Source of the DNA: Clostridia bacterium
Lineage (GTDB): Bacteria > Bacillota > Clostridia > Lachnospirales > CAG-274
NCBI GenBank assembly: GCA_030524425.1
Contig: JAUNGN010000015.1
Coordinates: 1 to 57,357, forward strand
Direction: 5' to 3'
DNA length: 57,357 bases
Positions 1-8,691 of the stretch are shown here, piece after piece. The position numbers and the translations under genes are program-made. Under the pieces are notes generated by a model, which saw nothing but the letters and a program-made list of their open reading frames with translations, ran no database searches and was not told the DNA's origin. Numbering within the stretch: the first letter of the stretch is position 1; every line of letters begins with the position of its first letter.

Positions 1-217
1 AGACTGTCCGGGAAAATAGGTGGCCGCCGGATTCAATTAAAAAGAATTCAGTTAAGGAAAAGCACCGGACAGTCTGACTGTCACGGGAAAATAGGTGTTC
101 AGCACTTTTGCTGACGCAAAAGCCGGCAGAGCCGGCAGAAATCTTTCTGTGCAAACCGCCGGATTCAATTAAAAAATTAGGATGAGATAGTCGAAAGGCT
201 ATCAAATTTTAATATAT
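1..217. repeat. hairpin-rich duplicated repeat at window edge
   Basis: No gene is visible here. Bases 1-11 and 65-75 are a perfect 11-bp inverted repeat (AGACTGTCCGG / CCGGACAGTCT). Bases 2-22 recur at 76-97 with one inserted base and one substitution, and bases 24-43 recur exactly at 156-175. The second copy is therefore the first with a 58-bp insert between its two halves. That insert holds a tandem 9-mer (GCCGGCAGA, about 122-139) and short overlapping hairpins such as CAGCA-CTTT-TGCTG. The local GC content is higher than in the rest of the window. The repeat could be an interspersed family lying next to a stable-RNA operon, but that is inference. Confidence 0.6.
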
Positions 218-290
218 GCCGATGTGGCTCAATTGGCAGAGCAGCTGACTTGTAATCAGCAGGTTAACGGTTCGAGTCCGTTCATCGGCT
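218..290 (+). tRNA. tRNA-Thr (TGT)
   Basis: A complete cloverleaf can be drawn. The acceptor stem is GCCGATG/CATCGGC, the anticodon arm is GCTGA-CTTGTAA-TCAGC with anticodon TGT, and the T loop is TTCGAGT. It is the first of three tRNA genes in the same direction. The CCA end is not encoded. Confidence 0.95.
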
Positions 291-306
291 TTTTGTAATT
301 AAATAT

Positions 307-388
307 GGGTGGATTCCCGAGTGGCCAAAGGGGGCAGACTGTAAATCTGTTAGCTCAGCTTTCGAAGGTTCGAATCCTTCTCCGCCCA
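307..388 (+). tRNA. tRNA-Tyr (GTA)
   Basis: The acceptor stem is GGGTGGA/TCCGCCC with one G-U pair. The anticodon arm GCAGA-CTGTAAA-TCTGT gives anticodon GTA. A long variable arm (about 349-364) marks a class II tRNA, as expected for bacterial tRNA-Tyr. It lies 16 bp after tRNA-Thr and is probably cotranscribed with it. Confidence 0.95.
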
Positions 389-479
389 TTTTTTATTCTT
401 TTTTTATTTTAAGAGAAAATAGAAGGGAATAAAGAGGAAGAAAAAGGAATAGAATAATGTAAGGTAACTTACACAATAA

Positions 480-553
<74 letters not shown>

Positions 554-567
554 CTATCATTACCAAC

Positions 568-612
568 ATACCCAATTATGACTTTTATACTTGTAAAGTC
601 GTGGTTGGGTAT
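568..612 (+). terminator. long hairpin after the tRNA cluster
   Basis: An 18-bp stem (568-585 with 595-612) pairs fully if three G-U pairs are allowed, with a loop of about 9 nt. It begins 14 nt after tRNA-Met and is probably the 3' end of the tRNA transcript. No clean T run follows, so termination is inferred from the hairpin and its position. Confidence 0.55.
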
Positions 613-650
613 TATGCTTTCTACAACTGAATGTATTAACGAATAATAAT

Positions 651-1820
651 GGTTCTTTGTCAACTGGTGTGGTTGATAAAAATTATAGCTCCCGCGGTGT
701 GGATTATTTTAATTCTACACCGCTTTATTTACGCAAATCAAGTGATTCATTATAAGTATTCTGTTTCTAAAGTTATAAAATGAACGATAGCCAAAAGCTA
801 TTCATTTTATTGCCTTGATTTTATTATTTATTCCTTCAATAACTCCGTTTGTATAGTCATATTTTATTGCATTGATTATGTATTTCCTGGACTTTTTGAA
901 TGATTTTATTGATGTTTTCATATATTCTGAAACATTGTTTAAGTCTGAATTTATAAGTAGTTTAAGCTTGTTTTCGTCTTTATTCTTTATTGCTGAAAGC
1001 AAGTTTTGATATAAATAATAAGTATTTTTTAATATCTCATCTTGATTTATTAAAAAATTTACTATGTATGCTTGGGTCATTTGTTTTTTTGAAGCATATT
1101 CTCCAATAAAGGTTACAGCGGTTAAGTTTATCAGAATCCATTAATAGTAATTTATAGTATTTTTTAAATTTATTATAAACCTCTTTGTTTTCGTTCATAA
1201 TCTTAATTCTGGTTTTATTTAAAGCTCTTGAAATAGAATTAATTATGTGAAACTTATCAAATATAATATTAGCCTTGGGAAAACACTTTTTTACCAATGA
1301 AACATAAGGCTTATACATATCCATAACAACGAATTTAACGTTGTTACGAGCCTTTTTTTTATTGTTAGACATAAAACAGTTTTTATTAACAATGTCTGTT
1401 TCAGTCATAAAAGTTTTCTTGCAATGTCGGCATTGATAACGCTGCTTTTTAACTCTAAAATAGCATTAAATTCGGATATTGGAGGGATTTTAATACTAGA
1501 TGTTTTATAACCATGAATATTTATCTTTGAATGACTACAACAAGGACAAATATCAGGTTTATTTTTTAAGGTTGCACCAATTATTTTTGTTTCAATACCA
1601 TTAATGATTTCGGTTTCGTAAATTTTTTCTGAAAAATCTAAATTTGGGTCTTTTAAATTTAATAAAAATGATGTAAAATTAGTATTGGACATAAGCTGCC
1701 ACCTTTCAAGATTGGTTTGGTCACTTTAATTTTGACATAAAGTGGAGCTTATGTCTATATTTTTTTGTCAAAAAAATATTTGGTGTGATTTTCAGACCAC
1801 ACCAAATATTATATAACCAG
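651..1820 (-). mobile_element. decayed ISL3-family insertion sequence
   Basis: The left end starts GGTTCTTTGTCAACTGGTG, a form I associate with ISL3-family termini. The proposed right end (about 1798-1820) has ACCACACCA and a final AACC that mirror the left end, giving an imperfect inverted repeat of about 23 bp. The element holds one broken transposase gene on the minus strand. It lies between the tRNA hairpin and the 3' end of the PucR-type gene. No 8-bp target duplication was seen. The left 147 bp recur almost identically at 27588-27734. Confidence 0.75.
715..1692 (-). pseudogene. ISL3-family transposase, frameshifted with internal stop and deletion
   Basis: The N-terminal part has the ISL3 zinc-finger pattern (CPCC, then HGY). 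After a frameshift near 1440 the frame continues KKQRYQCRHCKKTF. The stretch VVMDMYKPYVSLVKK and FDKFHII belong to the DDE domain. About 100 residues between SNNKKKA and VKFVVMD appear to be missing. A second frameshift falls in a run of A near 1090. An in-frame TGA at 802-804 replaces the expected Arg before IAFGYRSFYNFRNRI, the family's C-terminal motif, which reads on to a TAG at 715-717. No active transposase can be made from this copy. Confidence 0.85.
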
Positions 1821-1861
1821 ACTTCTCAATCTATCTACTCCCTCCTGCATTTCAGGGAACA

Positions 1862-3073
1862 CTATACATCCACAAAAAACTCAAGCAGCTTAAATACACA
1901 TAAATATTCAAGCTTTGTTTCCGCCTCCTTAAGACTTTTTCCTGTTAGTTCTTCAATATGTTTAAGCCTGTTAATAAGTGTATTTCTGTGTATGAATAAC
2001 TGATTAGCGGCAGAAACAAGATTATTGTTATTTTCAAGATAGGTTTTTACGGTAAGAATATACTCCGTGTTGTTTTCCCTGTCAGATTTAATTAAAGAGC
2101 CAATAACATTATTACAATAAGCCATAAGCTCATCCTTTGAATTAGAGCTTACAAGCAGACATAAAAGCCCCATTTCATTATAATGATAGCTTATGTTTTG
2201 TGCCTCTGCCTTTTTTGCAAATTGAACTGTTTTTCTGCTTTCACCAATTGAACGCAGACAGCCTTTTACTCCTTTGTGTATGTCACCATAGCCAACAAAT
2301 AAAGTCAATTCATTATATTTAAAATAATAATCTAAAAATTCATCTATTTCCTGGCATAACATTTCTAAACTATCTGTATTTTCCATTACAAAAAGACAAA
2401 CTGACCTTTCCACATTAAAACTTGTTGCAGTTTGAATACCATATCTTCTGCCTATTTGTTCAATACGCTTTAACATATAATCCATTGTACCGCGATATGA
2501 CATAATCTGACTATAACTTTCACCCTCGTAATCAAAATTAGTTTCTATTGACATAGCCATGCAATTCTGATCAATGTTAATACCGCATTCATAACCCTGT
2601 TTACGGATGTGATCATCATTTTTAAAGTTGCCGTGAAGTAAATCAGTCATAAAATTCATAATCATTCTCTCACGGCTGCCTGACTCCATAATAGCATTTG
2701 CAATTTCCTTTACAACGTCAATAAGCTTAACATCATAAGGCATAGTAAATACAGGTATTTTAACAGAGTTTGCAAAATCAATAACTTTATCTGACAATTT
2801 ATTAATATATTCATCACCACACAGAAATACAAATGCAGCAACCTTACATTCTATGCCCTCCATTAAGAGTGCTATTTGCTCTTTGTCGGTTTTATCATTG
2901 CTATTTCCTGTAACAAATACAATTTCTCCTCCATTAAGCCATGGTCTTATTTCGGCAGTCTGCTTAATATATGGCCAGTTTACCGGAGACTCCATACCGG
3001 AACCATCTGATACAAGCTTAATAATGTTTTGAAAAAGCTCCAGCTTTAACAAATCCTTTACTACAATTGACAT
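1862..3073 (-). CDS. PucR/CdaR-type transcriptional regulator
   Basis: About 403 residues. The N-terminal 130 resemble the PucR sensory domain (LNGGEIVFVTGNS). A middle region resembles the CdaR GGDEF-like domain. The last 65 residues hold a helix-turn-helix (NNLVSAANQLFIHRNTLINRL). The family regulates purine, allantoin, sugar-acid and amine use, often as activators. I start at the ATG at 3073 because GAGGTGAG lies 6 nt upstream; a longer reading to 3196 has no ribosome site. It is the last gene of the transporter-deaminase operon, starting about 120 bp after the deaminase stop, so it is the natural regulator of the locus. Its probable sites are the paired dyads at 8644-8691. Confidence 0.85.
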   Translation of the reverse strand: MSIVVKDLLKLELFQNIIKLVSDGSGMESPVNWPYIKQTAEIRPWLNGGEIVFVTGNSNDKTDKEQIALLMEGIECKVAAFVFLCGDEYINKLSDKVIDFANSVKIPVFTMPYDVKLIDVVKEIANAIMESGSRERMIMNFMTDLLHGNFKNDDHIRKQGYECGINIDQNCMAMSIETNFDYEGESYSQIMSYRGTMDYMLKRIEQIGRRYGIQTATSFNVERSVCLFVMENTDSLEMLCQEIDEFLDYYFKYNELTLFVGYGDIHKGVKGCLRSIGESRKTVQFAKKAEAQNISYHYNEMGLLCLLVSSNSKDELMAYCNNVIGSLIKSDRENNTEYILTVKTYLENNNNLVSAANQLFIHRNTLINRLKHIEELTGKSLKEAETKLEYLCVFKLLEFFVDV

Positions 3074-3195
3074 AAAACTCACCTCAAATTTGGTACAAAA
3101 AAATAGAGCAGCAAATGCCACTCTACTTTGAGTTTTCCTATTTATACTTCCGACGTAAATTTTTATTATGCTCCAATTTACTTCGGATATATACA

Positions 3196-4482
3196 TTATC
3201 TATAATAATTATTATGATACATTTCACCAATTTTGTCAACAACAACTTTTTCAGGCGCTTTTTTCATCAGAGTTTCACCTTCACGAACACTTAAAATGAC
3301 GCCTGCCCTTTCACGAACAGCCTCAAATTCACTGTGTGCATCAATTACAATAAATGAAGCCTTGTTTCCTTCCTTCATACTGTAACCATCACCTAAATTA
3401 AGGGTTTTGGCACCATTTACTGTAATATAATCAAGACTTTTATTAATCTGTTCAGCACTCATTAAATGTCCGATATGTAAAGCAAAATCAAGCTGATTCA
3501 TAAGATTTCCATTACCTAAAGGATACCAGGGGTCGGAAATTGAATCCTGTGCCAGACTTACATTAACGCCTGCTTTAGTAAGCTCATCAATTCTTGTCAA
3601 GCCTCGTCTTTTTGGATATGTATCATACCTGCCTTGGAGATAGGTATTTTCCGTAGGACAGGCAACACAATTTATACCGGACTTGGCAAGCTTTGTCATA
3701 AGCTTAAAGGCATATGCATTATTGTATGAACTCATTGCACAGGTATGGCTGGCAGTAACTCTTTCCCTCATTCCGCTAAAATATGCCTCTGCCGCAAGTA
3801 TTTCAACAAACCTTGATTGGTCATCATCAGTTTCGTCACAGTGAATATCTACAAGCTTATCATACTTTATAGCAATTTCTATAGCCTTTTTAACAGACCT
3901 TATACCATCTTCTCTTGTAAATTCAAAGTGGGGAATACCGCCAACAACATCTGCACCCAGTTTTACAGCTTCTTCTACAAGCTTATCACCGCCCTTATAG
4001 GCATACATTCCTTCCTGGGGAAAAGCAATAAGCTGAATATAAATTAAATTCTTCAGCTCCTCTTTTAATTCAAGCATAGCTTTAAGAGCAGTAAGCTTAG
4101 GATCTGTTACGTCTACATGAGTTCTTATATACTGAACACCGTTTTTCACCTGGGTTAATATTCCTTTTATTGCTCTTTTTTTAATCTCATCTTTAGTCAG
4201 CAAATGCTTTGATTCTGACCATTTATCAATAGCCTCAAAAAGTGTACCTGATGCAGTTTCCTCTGAAGGAATATCAGCAGTATATACATAATCCAAATGA
4301 ATATGAGATTCCACATAAGGCTCACATACCAATCTTCCTTCTAAATCGATAACAGAACAATCATTATATTTATCTTTGCAGTTATGTGCAATTTCCTTGA
4401 ATTTATCACCTTCAATTACTATATCATAAAGACCCGGTTTATGTCTTAACTTAGCATTTTTATATATTTTTATGCTTTTCAC
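3196..4482 (-). CDS. cytosine/creatinine deaminase-type amidohydrolase (CodA family)
   Basis: 428 residues, about the length of E. coli CodA (426). The catalytic set lines up almost residue for residue: His60 and His62 (SHIHLD), Gln156 (AFPQEG), His214 and Glu217 (DIHCDE), His246 (ASHTCAM) and Asp313 (AQDSISDPWYPLG). The next residue, Asp314 in E. coli, lines the base pocket and is Ser here. The family hydrolyses amino or imino groups of cytosine, isocytosine or creatinine, and some creatinine deaminases also use cytosine. It follows the ABC permease gene potC by 35 bp, and a creatininase is encoded divergently. I therefore favour creatinine or a related cyclic guanidine as substrate, with cytosine as the alternative. 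Confidence 0.85.
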   Translation of the reverse strand: MKSIKIYKNAKLRHKPGLYDIVIEGDKFKEIAHNCKDKYNDCSVIDLEGRLVCEPYVESHIHLDYVYTADIPSEETASGTLFEAIDKWSESKHLLTKDEIKKRAIKGILTQVKNGVQYIRTHVDVTDPKLTALKAMLELKEELKNLIYIQLIAFPQEGMYAYKGGDKLVEEAVKLGADVVGGIPHFEFTREDGIRSVKKAIEIAIKYDKLVDIHCDETDDDQSRFVEILAAEAYFSGMRERVTASHTCAMSSYNNAYAFKLMTKLAKSGINCVACPTENTYLQGRYDTYPKRRGLTRIDELTKAGVNVSLAQDSISDPWYPLGNGNLMNQLDFALHIGHLMSAEQINKSLDYITVNGAKTLNLGDGYSMKEGNKASFIVIDAHSEFEAVRERAGVILSVREGETLMKKAPEKVVVDKIGEMYHNNYYR

Positions 4483-4517
4483 TTTATATCACCTTATTTT
4501 CTAATAATATATTTATG

Positions 4518-5285
4518 TTAATAAATTTTTTTAGTCCTTGAATCAATAATTTCCTTTACTATGTAGGTACCCAATGTCAGTATAATTAAATAGGTTGCTG
4601 CAACAGCAATGGTCGGATCCATATACGTATTAAGTCTTTCCCACATAACAAGAGGCAGCGTCTTGGTGTCAGCACCCGAAATAAATAATGATGCCGCCAC
4701 CTCATCAAGACTTGTTACAAAAGAAAACAGTATAGAAGAAACAAGGGAAGGCTTAACAGTAGGTAATACAACCTTAAAAAAAGCACCTATAGGCGTACTT
4801 CCCATACTCATGGCAGCAAGCTCAAGATTAGAATTCACACCGCCAAGACCTGAACTCATAGTTACAAATACCATAGGTATTGCCAGCAATGTATGAGCAA
4901 GAACTAAACCTGCAAAAGAATTTGTAAGTCCTATTTTTGAAAAAGTTGAATACAAGGCTACACCAATAATAACAACCGGAATAACCATGGGAGAAATCAT
5001 TAATCCCATAAATAATCCCTTACCTCTGAAATTTAATTTCTGCATGGCAACAGCAGCAAGAGTACCAATTACAGTAGCAATTACCGCTGCAATTACTGCA
5101 ATAACAAGACTTCTTGTTAATCCTACAACCCATTCACTGTTTTCCCAAAACTTATCATACCACTTCATTACAAATTCGGGTATAGGATATGTAAAATAGT
5201 TTAAAGAAGTAAAAGATTGAGGTATAACAATTAAAGCAGGTAAAATAATAACTGCCAGCAAAACAAATACTAAAAGTGTCAACAT
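4518..5285 (-). CDS. polyamine-type ABC transporter permease, PotC-like
   Basis: 255 residues with about six membrane spans and a cytoplasmic EAA loop (ELAAMSMGSTPIGAFF) that contacts the ATPase. It resembles PotC/PotI of spermidine and putrescine importers. The ATG at 5285 has AAGGAGGG 6 nt upstream. Its start lies 18 bp after the PotB-like stop, so translation is probably coupled. Given the deaminase just downstream, the substrate is more likely a cyclic amine or guanidino compound than a polyamine; this is inferred from context only. Confidence 0.88.
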   Translation of the reverse strand: MLTLLVFVLLAVIILPALIVIPQSFTSLNYFTYPIPEFVMKWYDKFWENSEWVVGLTRSLVIAVIAAVIATVIGTLAAVAMQKLNFRGKGLFMGLMISPMVIPVVIIGVALYSTFSKIGLTNSFAGLVLAHTLLAIPMVFVTMSSGLGGVNSNLELAAMSMGSTPIGAFFKVVLPTVKPSLVSSILFSFVTSLDEVAASLFISGADTKTLPLVMWERLNTYMDPTIAVAATYLIILTLGTYIVKEIIDSRTKKIY

Positions 5286-5303
5286 ATTTTTCCCTCCTTA
5301 TAT

Positions 5304-6179
5304 CTATCTTGTAAACAGCTTGTTGCCCACAAATTTATAGGCGATAGCTATAAATACCATTACAATTACAAATAATTCAACGGATAACGCTGCGGCTATA
5401 TTCCAGTTCATATTCTGCATATTCTGCTGAATAAGGTTAGAAACCATCATATCATTACTGCCTCCTAAAAGAGCGGGAGCAATGTAAAAGCCAAGAGCCA
5501 GAACAAATACCATCATACATCCTGATATTATACCCGGTACTGATAAAGGAAGAAACACCGTACTGAAATTTTTAACAGGCTTAGCTCCCATACCTTCAGC
5601 CGCCAATGTAAGATTTGGCTCAATTTCAGCCATAACAGACTGCATACTTAAAAACATTTGAGGCAGCAAAATATGGGTTAAGCTTATAATTACAGCAATG
5701 GACGTATACAATATTTCAAGAGGGCTGTCTATAACATTCAGCTTAATCAAAACCTGATTAAGTATACCATTCTTAGCTAAAATTATCTGCCATGCAAAAA
5801 TTCTTACAAGCATACTTACCCAATAAGGTACCAATACACCACCGCTTACAAAACGACGCACAATAGAATTTTTTGACCTTACTGAAAGAAAAGCCATTGG
5901 ATAAGAAATAATTACTGTACATACGGTAACAATAACCCCGGTTTTAAGAGTTGTAAACAAAACTTTCTGATACAAAGGTTCCGTCAGCACCTTTATAAAA
6001 TATTCCAATGTAAAACCATTATTATCAATAAAACTTCTCTCGAAAATATTTACAAGGGAAATTACCATAGTTAAAAATATAAATAGTAATGGAATAATAA
6101 GCAAAAGCCACTTTATTCCCCTAATATTTGAAATAGTATATGCAATTCCTTTTTTTCTGCCGATAAATTTATTCTCCAT
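5304..6179 (-). CDS. polyamine-type ABC transporter permease, PotB-like
   Basis: 291 residues. A basic cytoplasmic N terminus (about 25 residues) precedes the first membrane span (LLLIIPLLFIFLTMVISLV). An EAA loop (LTLAAEGMGAKPVKNF) is present near residue 195. It would pair with the PotC-like protein to form the heterodimeric channel. It is separated from the upstream binding-protein gene by 115 bp containing a strong hairpin. Confidence 0.88.
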   Translation of the reverse strand: MENKFIGRKKGIAYTISNIRGIKWLLLIIPLLFIFLTMVISLVNIFERSFIDNNGFTLEYFIKVLTEPLYQKVLFTTLKTGVIVTVCTVIISYPMAFLSVRSKNSIVRRFVSGGVLVPYWVSMLVRIFAWQIILAKNGILNQVLIKLNVIDSPLEILYTSIAVIISLTHILLPQMFLSMQSVMAEIEPNLTLAAEGMGAKPVKNFSTVFLPLSVPGIISGCMMVFVLALGFYIAPALLGGSNDMMVSNLIQQNMQNMNWNIAAALSVELFVIVMVFIAIAYKFVGNKLFTR

Positions 6180-6210
6180 ATCCTTATACCAAAATTCTTT
6201 AAATACGTAT

Positions 6211-6257
6211 TAAAGAATGCAAACATAAAGGGTGAAGTATAAAATGTTTGCATTTTT
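6211..6257 (-). terminator. intercistronic hairpin between binding protein and permeases
   Basis: A perfect 10-bp stem (6217-6226 with 6244-6253, ATGCAAACAT/ATGTTTGCAT), extendable by several pairs, is followed on the minus strand by TCTTTAAT. It lies just after the binding-protein stop. It probably lowers read-through so that binding protein exceeds permeases, a common arrangement in ABC operons; that role is inferred. Confidence 0.6.
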
Positions 6258-6294
6258 CCTTTCCTCAAAATTCCTCCACCCTAAAGTTAATATA

Positions 6295-7335
6295 CTATTG
6301 AACTAACCACGCATTAAATCTTTCCTCAACCTCAGTCAAATGCTCTGCCCAATATTCATTATCTATATAAATCTGCTCTGCCATTTGTTCATCAGTCTGC
6401 CCAATCTTCTGCTTTAATTCTTCTGACATTAAATCAGTTGCATCGGCATTAGTAGAACCATAAGGTATTTTTTCGGAAAATGCAGCCTGAGATTCTGCAC
6501 GGCTTATATATTCAATAAATTTCATAGCCATATCCTTATTAGGAGCATTCTTAGGCACAACCCAGCCTGCTGCAATACGAAGACCATTGTTATATGTAAG
6601 ATCTACAGGAGAACCTTCTTCTTTGGCAGTTAATACACGGCCGCTCCATGCAAGAGCCAAATCGGTTTCACCTGTACTTAACATCTGTGAAGGCTGAGCA
6701 CCCTCTGTCCACCATACAATATCGTCTTTGATTTCATCAAGTTTAGCAAATGCTCTGTCTAAATCAAGTGGATACAGCTGGTTCATTGGAACACCGTCAG
6801 CAATTAAAGCAGCCTCTAATACAGTTACAGGATACTGCCACATAGCTCTTTTACCCGGATACTTTGTTGTATCCCAAAAATCTGCCCAGTTCTTAGGTGC
6901 TGTATCTGCGTTATATTTATCAGTATTATATGCTAAAACAGATGCATAAACCTCAGCTCCCATAACGTACTCAAGCTGTGCGGCAGGATCAATCTTTTCA
7001 GTTACAACATTATAGTCAATAGGCTCAAGATAATTATTTGCCCCGGCAAAAGCACCCCAGTAAGCATCACAATTCATAACATCCCATTCTGTTGTACCAT
7101 TTTCAACCATAGCAATTAACTTGGAATAATCAGATGGAGTAACAACTGTAACATCACAGTCAAATTCATCTTCAAAAGGTTCAACATTAGCAGAAACTCT
7201 TGCATCAGTATTAGTACCGCCCCAGTCAACAAACACAAGCTTGTTTGTATGAGATGCCTCATTACTTCCACAGCCCGTTGCGGCAGCCAATACCATAGCA
7301 ACTGTTGTAATCATTATTAATATTTTCTTCTTCAT
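6295..7335 (-). CDS. polyamine-type ABC substrate-binding lipoprotein, PotD-like
   Basis: 346 residues. The N terminus is a lipoprotein signal (MKKKILIMITTVAMVLAAATGC) with lipidated Cys22. The rest is a PotD/PotF-type binding protein of the spermidine/putrescine family (LVFVDWGG near residue 34; late segment FIEYISRAESQAAFSE). It would be anchored outside the membrane and deliver ligand to the two permeases. A ribosome site (GGAGG) precedes the ATG. No ligand can be read from sequence alone; the neighbours argue for creatinine, creatine or a related amine. Confidence 0.87.
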   Translation of the reverse strand: MKKKILIMITTVAMVLAAATGCGSNEASHTNKLVFVDWGGTNTDARVSANVEPFEDEFDCDVTVVTPSDYSKLIAMVENGTTEWDVMNCDAYWGAFAGANNYLEPIDYNVVTEKIDPAAQLEYVMGAEVYASVLAYNTDKYNADTAPKNWADFWDTTKYPGKRAMWQYPVTVLEAALIADGVPMNQLYPLDLDRAFAKLDEIKDDIVWWTEGAQPSQMLSTGETDLALAWSGRVLTAKEEGSPVDLTYNNGLRIAAGWVVPKNAPNKDMAMKFIEYISRAESQAAFSEKIPYGSTNADATDLMSEELKQKIGQTDEQMAEQIYIDNEYWAEHLTEVEERFNAWLVQ

Positions 7336-7367
7336 AATAATTCCTCCTTTAATAAAAATATTTTATA

Positions 7368-8468
7368 TTATTTATCATAAATTACAGCAATATCTTCGGG
7401 TGCAAACACAAGTTTTACTTTATCGGTATTTTCAAGATTTCTAAACTCATTTACATTTAAATTAATGTTTAATAACTTATTCAAAGCTGTCGCCTTAATC
7501 TTAACCCTTTCGCCTAAATAAACGCTTTCTTCCAGCTTAACTGTAAATTCGTTATTATAACTCTTTTCTGAAGCAAGACGGATACTTTCAGGACGTAATG
7601 TAAATAACGCTTCCTTAATATCTGTTTTAATATATTTTGTTTCAGCTAAAAGCTCCATAGGTGCTTCTGATATTTCTGTTATACCCTTAATCAATGTATG
7701 GTTATTATCCTTTTTTATATATGTAATATCCTTTATACCAATAATATTTGTAGTACCCATAAACTCTGCAACAAAACGATTGCTTGGTCTTTCATATATT
7801 TCCTCAGGTGAAGCAAACTGCTGAACCTTACCATCACTCATAATGCAAATTTTATCTGACATTGCAAATGCCTCTTCCTGATCATGTGTAACAGAAATTG
7901 TAGTTATACCTAATTCCTTTGTTATTCTCTTAATTTCAAACTGCATATTATGACGAAGATTCATATCCAAAGCACCAAGAGGCTCATCAAGCAACAGTAA
8001 CGGCGGATTATAGACAATAGCTCTTGCCAAAGCAACTCTCTGCTGTTGTCCGCCGCTTAACTGTTTGGGATATCTTTTCCCCATATTGTTTAGCTTAACT
8101 ACATTAAGAATATTTTCGACCCTTTCCTTTATTTCCTTTTTGGGAACTTTTCTAAGCTTTAACGGATATGCAACATTTTCCTCAACAGTCATATGAGGAA
8201 ATAACGCATAGTTCTGAAACAGCATACCTATATTTCTCTCATATGCTTTTCTTTTTGCAATGCTTTCATTGTTAATATGTATTGAACCGTCACTATTTGA
8301 TTCAAAGCCTGCAATAACCTTTAACAGTGTTGTTTTGCCTGAACCGCTGGAACCAAGTATTGTAACGAATTCACCCGGCTCACAAACAAGGTTAATGCTG
8401 TCCAATACCTTAAAGTCTCCATAATATTTGGAAATATTTACAATATCAAGCCTTTGTCCAATCTTCAT
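7368..8468 (-). CDS. ABC transporter ATPase, PotA-like
   Basis: 366 residues. Walker A is GSSGSGKTT (residues 39-47), the signature is LSGGQQQR, Walker B is LLLLDEPLGALD, and the switch His lies in SVTHDQEEA. A TOBE-like C-terminal region follows residue 240, as in PotA. The ATG at 8468 is chosen because AGGAGG lies 7 nt upstream; a reading from 8498 would begin before the ribosome site. It is the first gene of the minus-strand operon (ATPase, binding protein, two permeases, deaminase, regulator). Confidence 0.9.
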   Translation of the reverse strand: MKIGQRLDIVNISKYYGDFKVLDSINLVCEPGEFVTILGSSGSGKTTLLKVIAGFESNSDGSIHINNESIAKRKAYERNIGMLFQNYALFPHMTVEENVAYPLKLRKVPKKEIKERVENILNVVKLNNMGKRYPKQLSGGQQQRVALARAIVYNPPLLLLDEPLGALDMNLRHNMQFEIKRITKELGITTISVTHDQEEAFAMSDKICIMSDGKVQQFASPEEIYERPSNRFVAEFMGTTNIIGIKDITYIKKDNNHTLIKGITEISEAPMELLAETKYIKTDIKEALFTLRPESIRLASEKSYNNEFTVKLEESVYLGERVKIKATALNKLLNINLNVNEFRNLENTDKVKLVFAPEDIAVIYDK

Positions 8469-8540
8469 ATTTTTTCCTCCTATCTTATATGGAAGCAATT
8501 AAAAATTTTTAATGCCTCATAACAGTTACTCTTTACATCT

Positions 8541-8584
8541 CTAAATAAAAAGACGTCATGCAAATATTATTTGCCATAACGTCC
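8541..8584 (-). terminator. terminator-like hairpin in the transporter operon leader
   Basis: On the minus strand a stem of about 14 bp (8552-8566 with 8568-8583, one mismatch and one bulge) is followed directly by TCTTTTTATTTA. It sits between the operon promoter and the first gene, about 75 bases before the start codon. An intrinsic terminator at that place suggests attenuation or an RNA-level switch. I do not recognise a known riboswitch class around it. Confidence 0.6.
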
Positions 8585-8614
8585 TTGTTATCTGCGGTGT
8601 ATTTGATTGGATAT

Positions 8615-8643
8615 ATAATAGCAAATCTGAATATAATTGTCAT
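8615..8643 (-). promoter_or_regulatory. promoter of the transporter-deaminase operon
   Basis: On the minus strand, ATGACA (8638-8643) and TATTAT (8615-8620) are 17 bp apart. The -35 box directly abuts the dyad at 8644-8658, as expected for a site bound by an activator next to RNA polymerase. Confidence 0.65.
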
Positions 8644-8658
8644 TGTGCTGTTTGCACA
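8644..8658. promoter_or_regulatory. operator dyad 1, TGTGC-N5-GCACA
   Basis: A perfect inverted repeat of 5-bp arms around 5 bp, directly upstream of the minus-strand -35 box. It is 13/15 identical to the copy at 8677-8691. It is the likely binding site of the PucR-type regulator encoded at the end of the operon. Confidence 0.65.
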
Positions 8659-8676
8659 CTATTAAAATCTAATAAC

Positions 8677-8691
8677 TGTACTGTTCGCACA
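8677..8691. promoter_or_regulatory. operator dyad 2, TGTAC-N5-GCACA
   Basis: The second copy of the dyad, with one arm mismatch. It starts 33 bp (about three helical turns) from the first and directly abuts the plus-strand -35 box. The pair would let one regulator switch both divergent operons. Confidence 0.65.

Noticed and set aside
1..217. CRISPR array
   Set aside because: Only two repeat copies occur, with unequal spacing and internal insertion, and no cas genes are in the window.
1785..2003. Plus-strand frame across the end of the PucR-type gene
   Set aside because: It is antisense to a well-supported gene, has no ribosome site and has a low-complexity Ser/Leu composition.
4518..8468. 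Plain spermidine/putrescine importer potABCD
   Set aside because: The proteins are of that type, but the operon continues into a deaminase and a PucR-type regulator; a polyamine role is kept only as the alternative.
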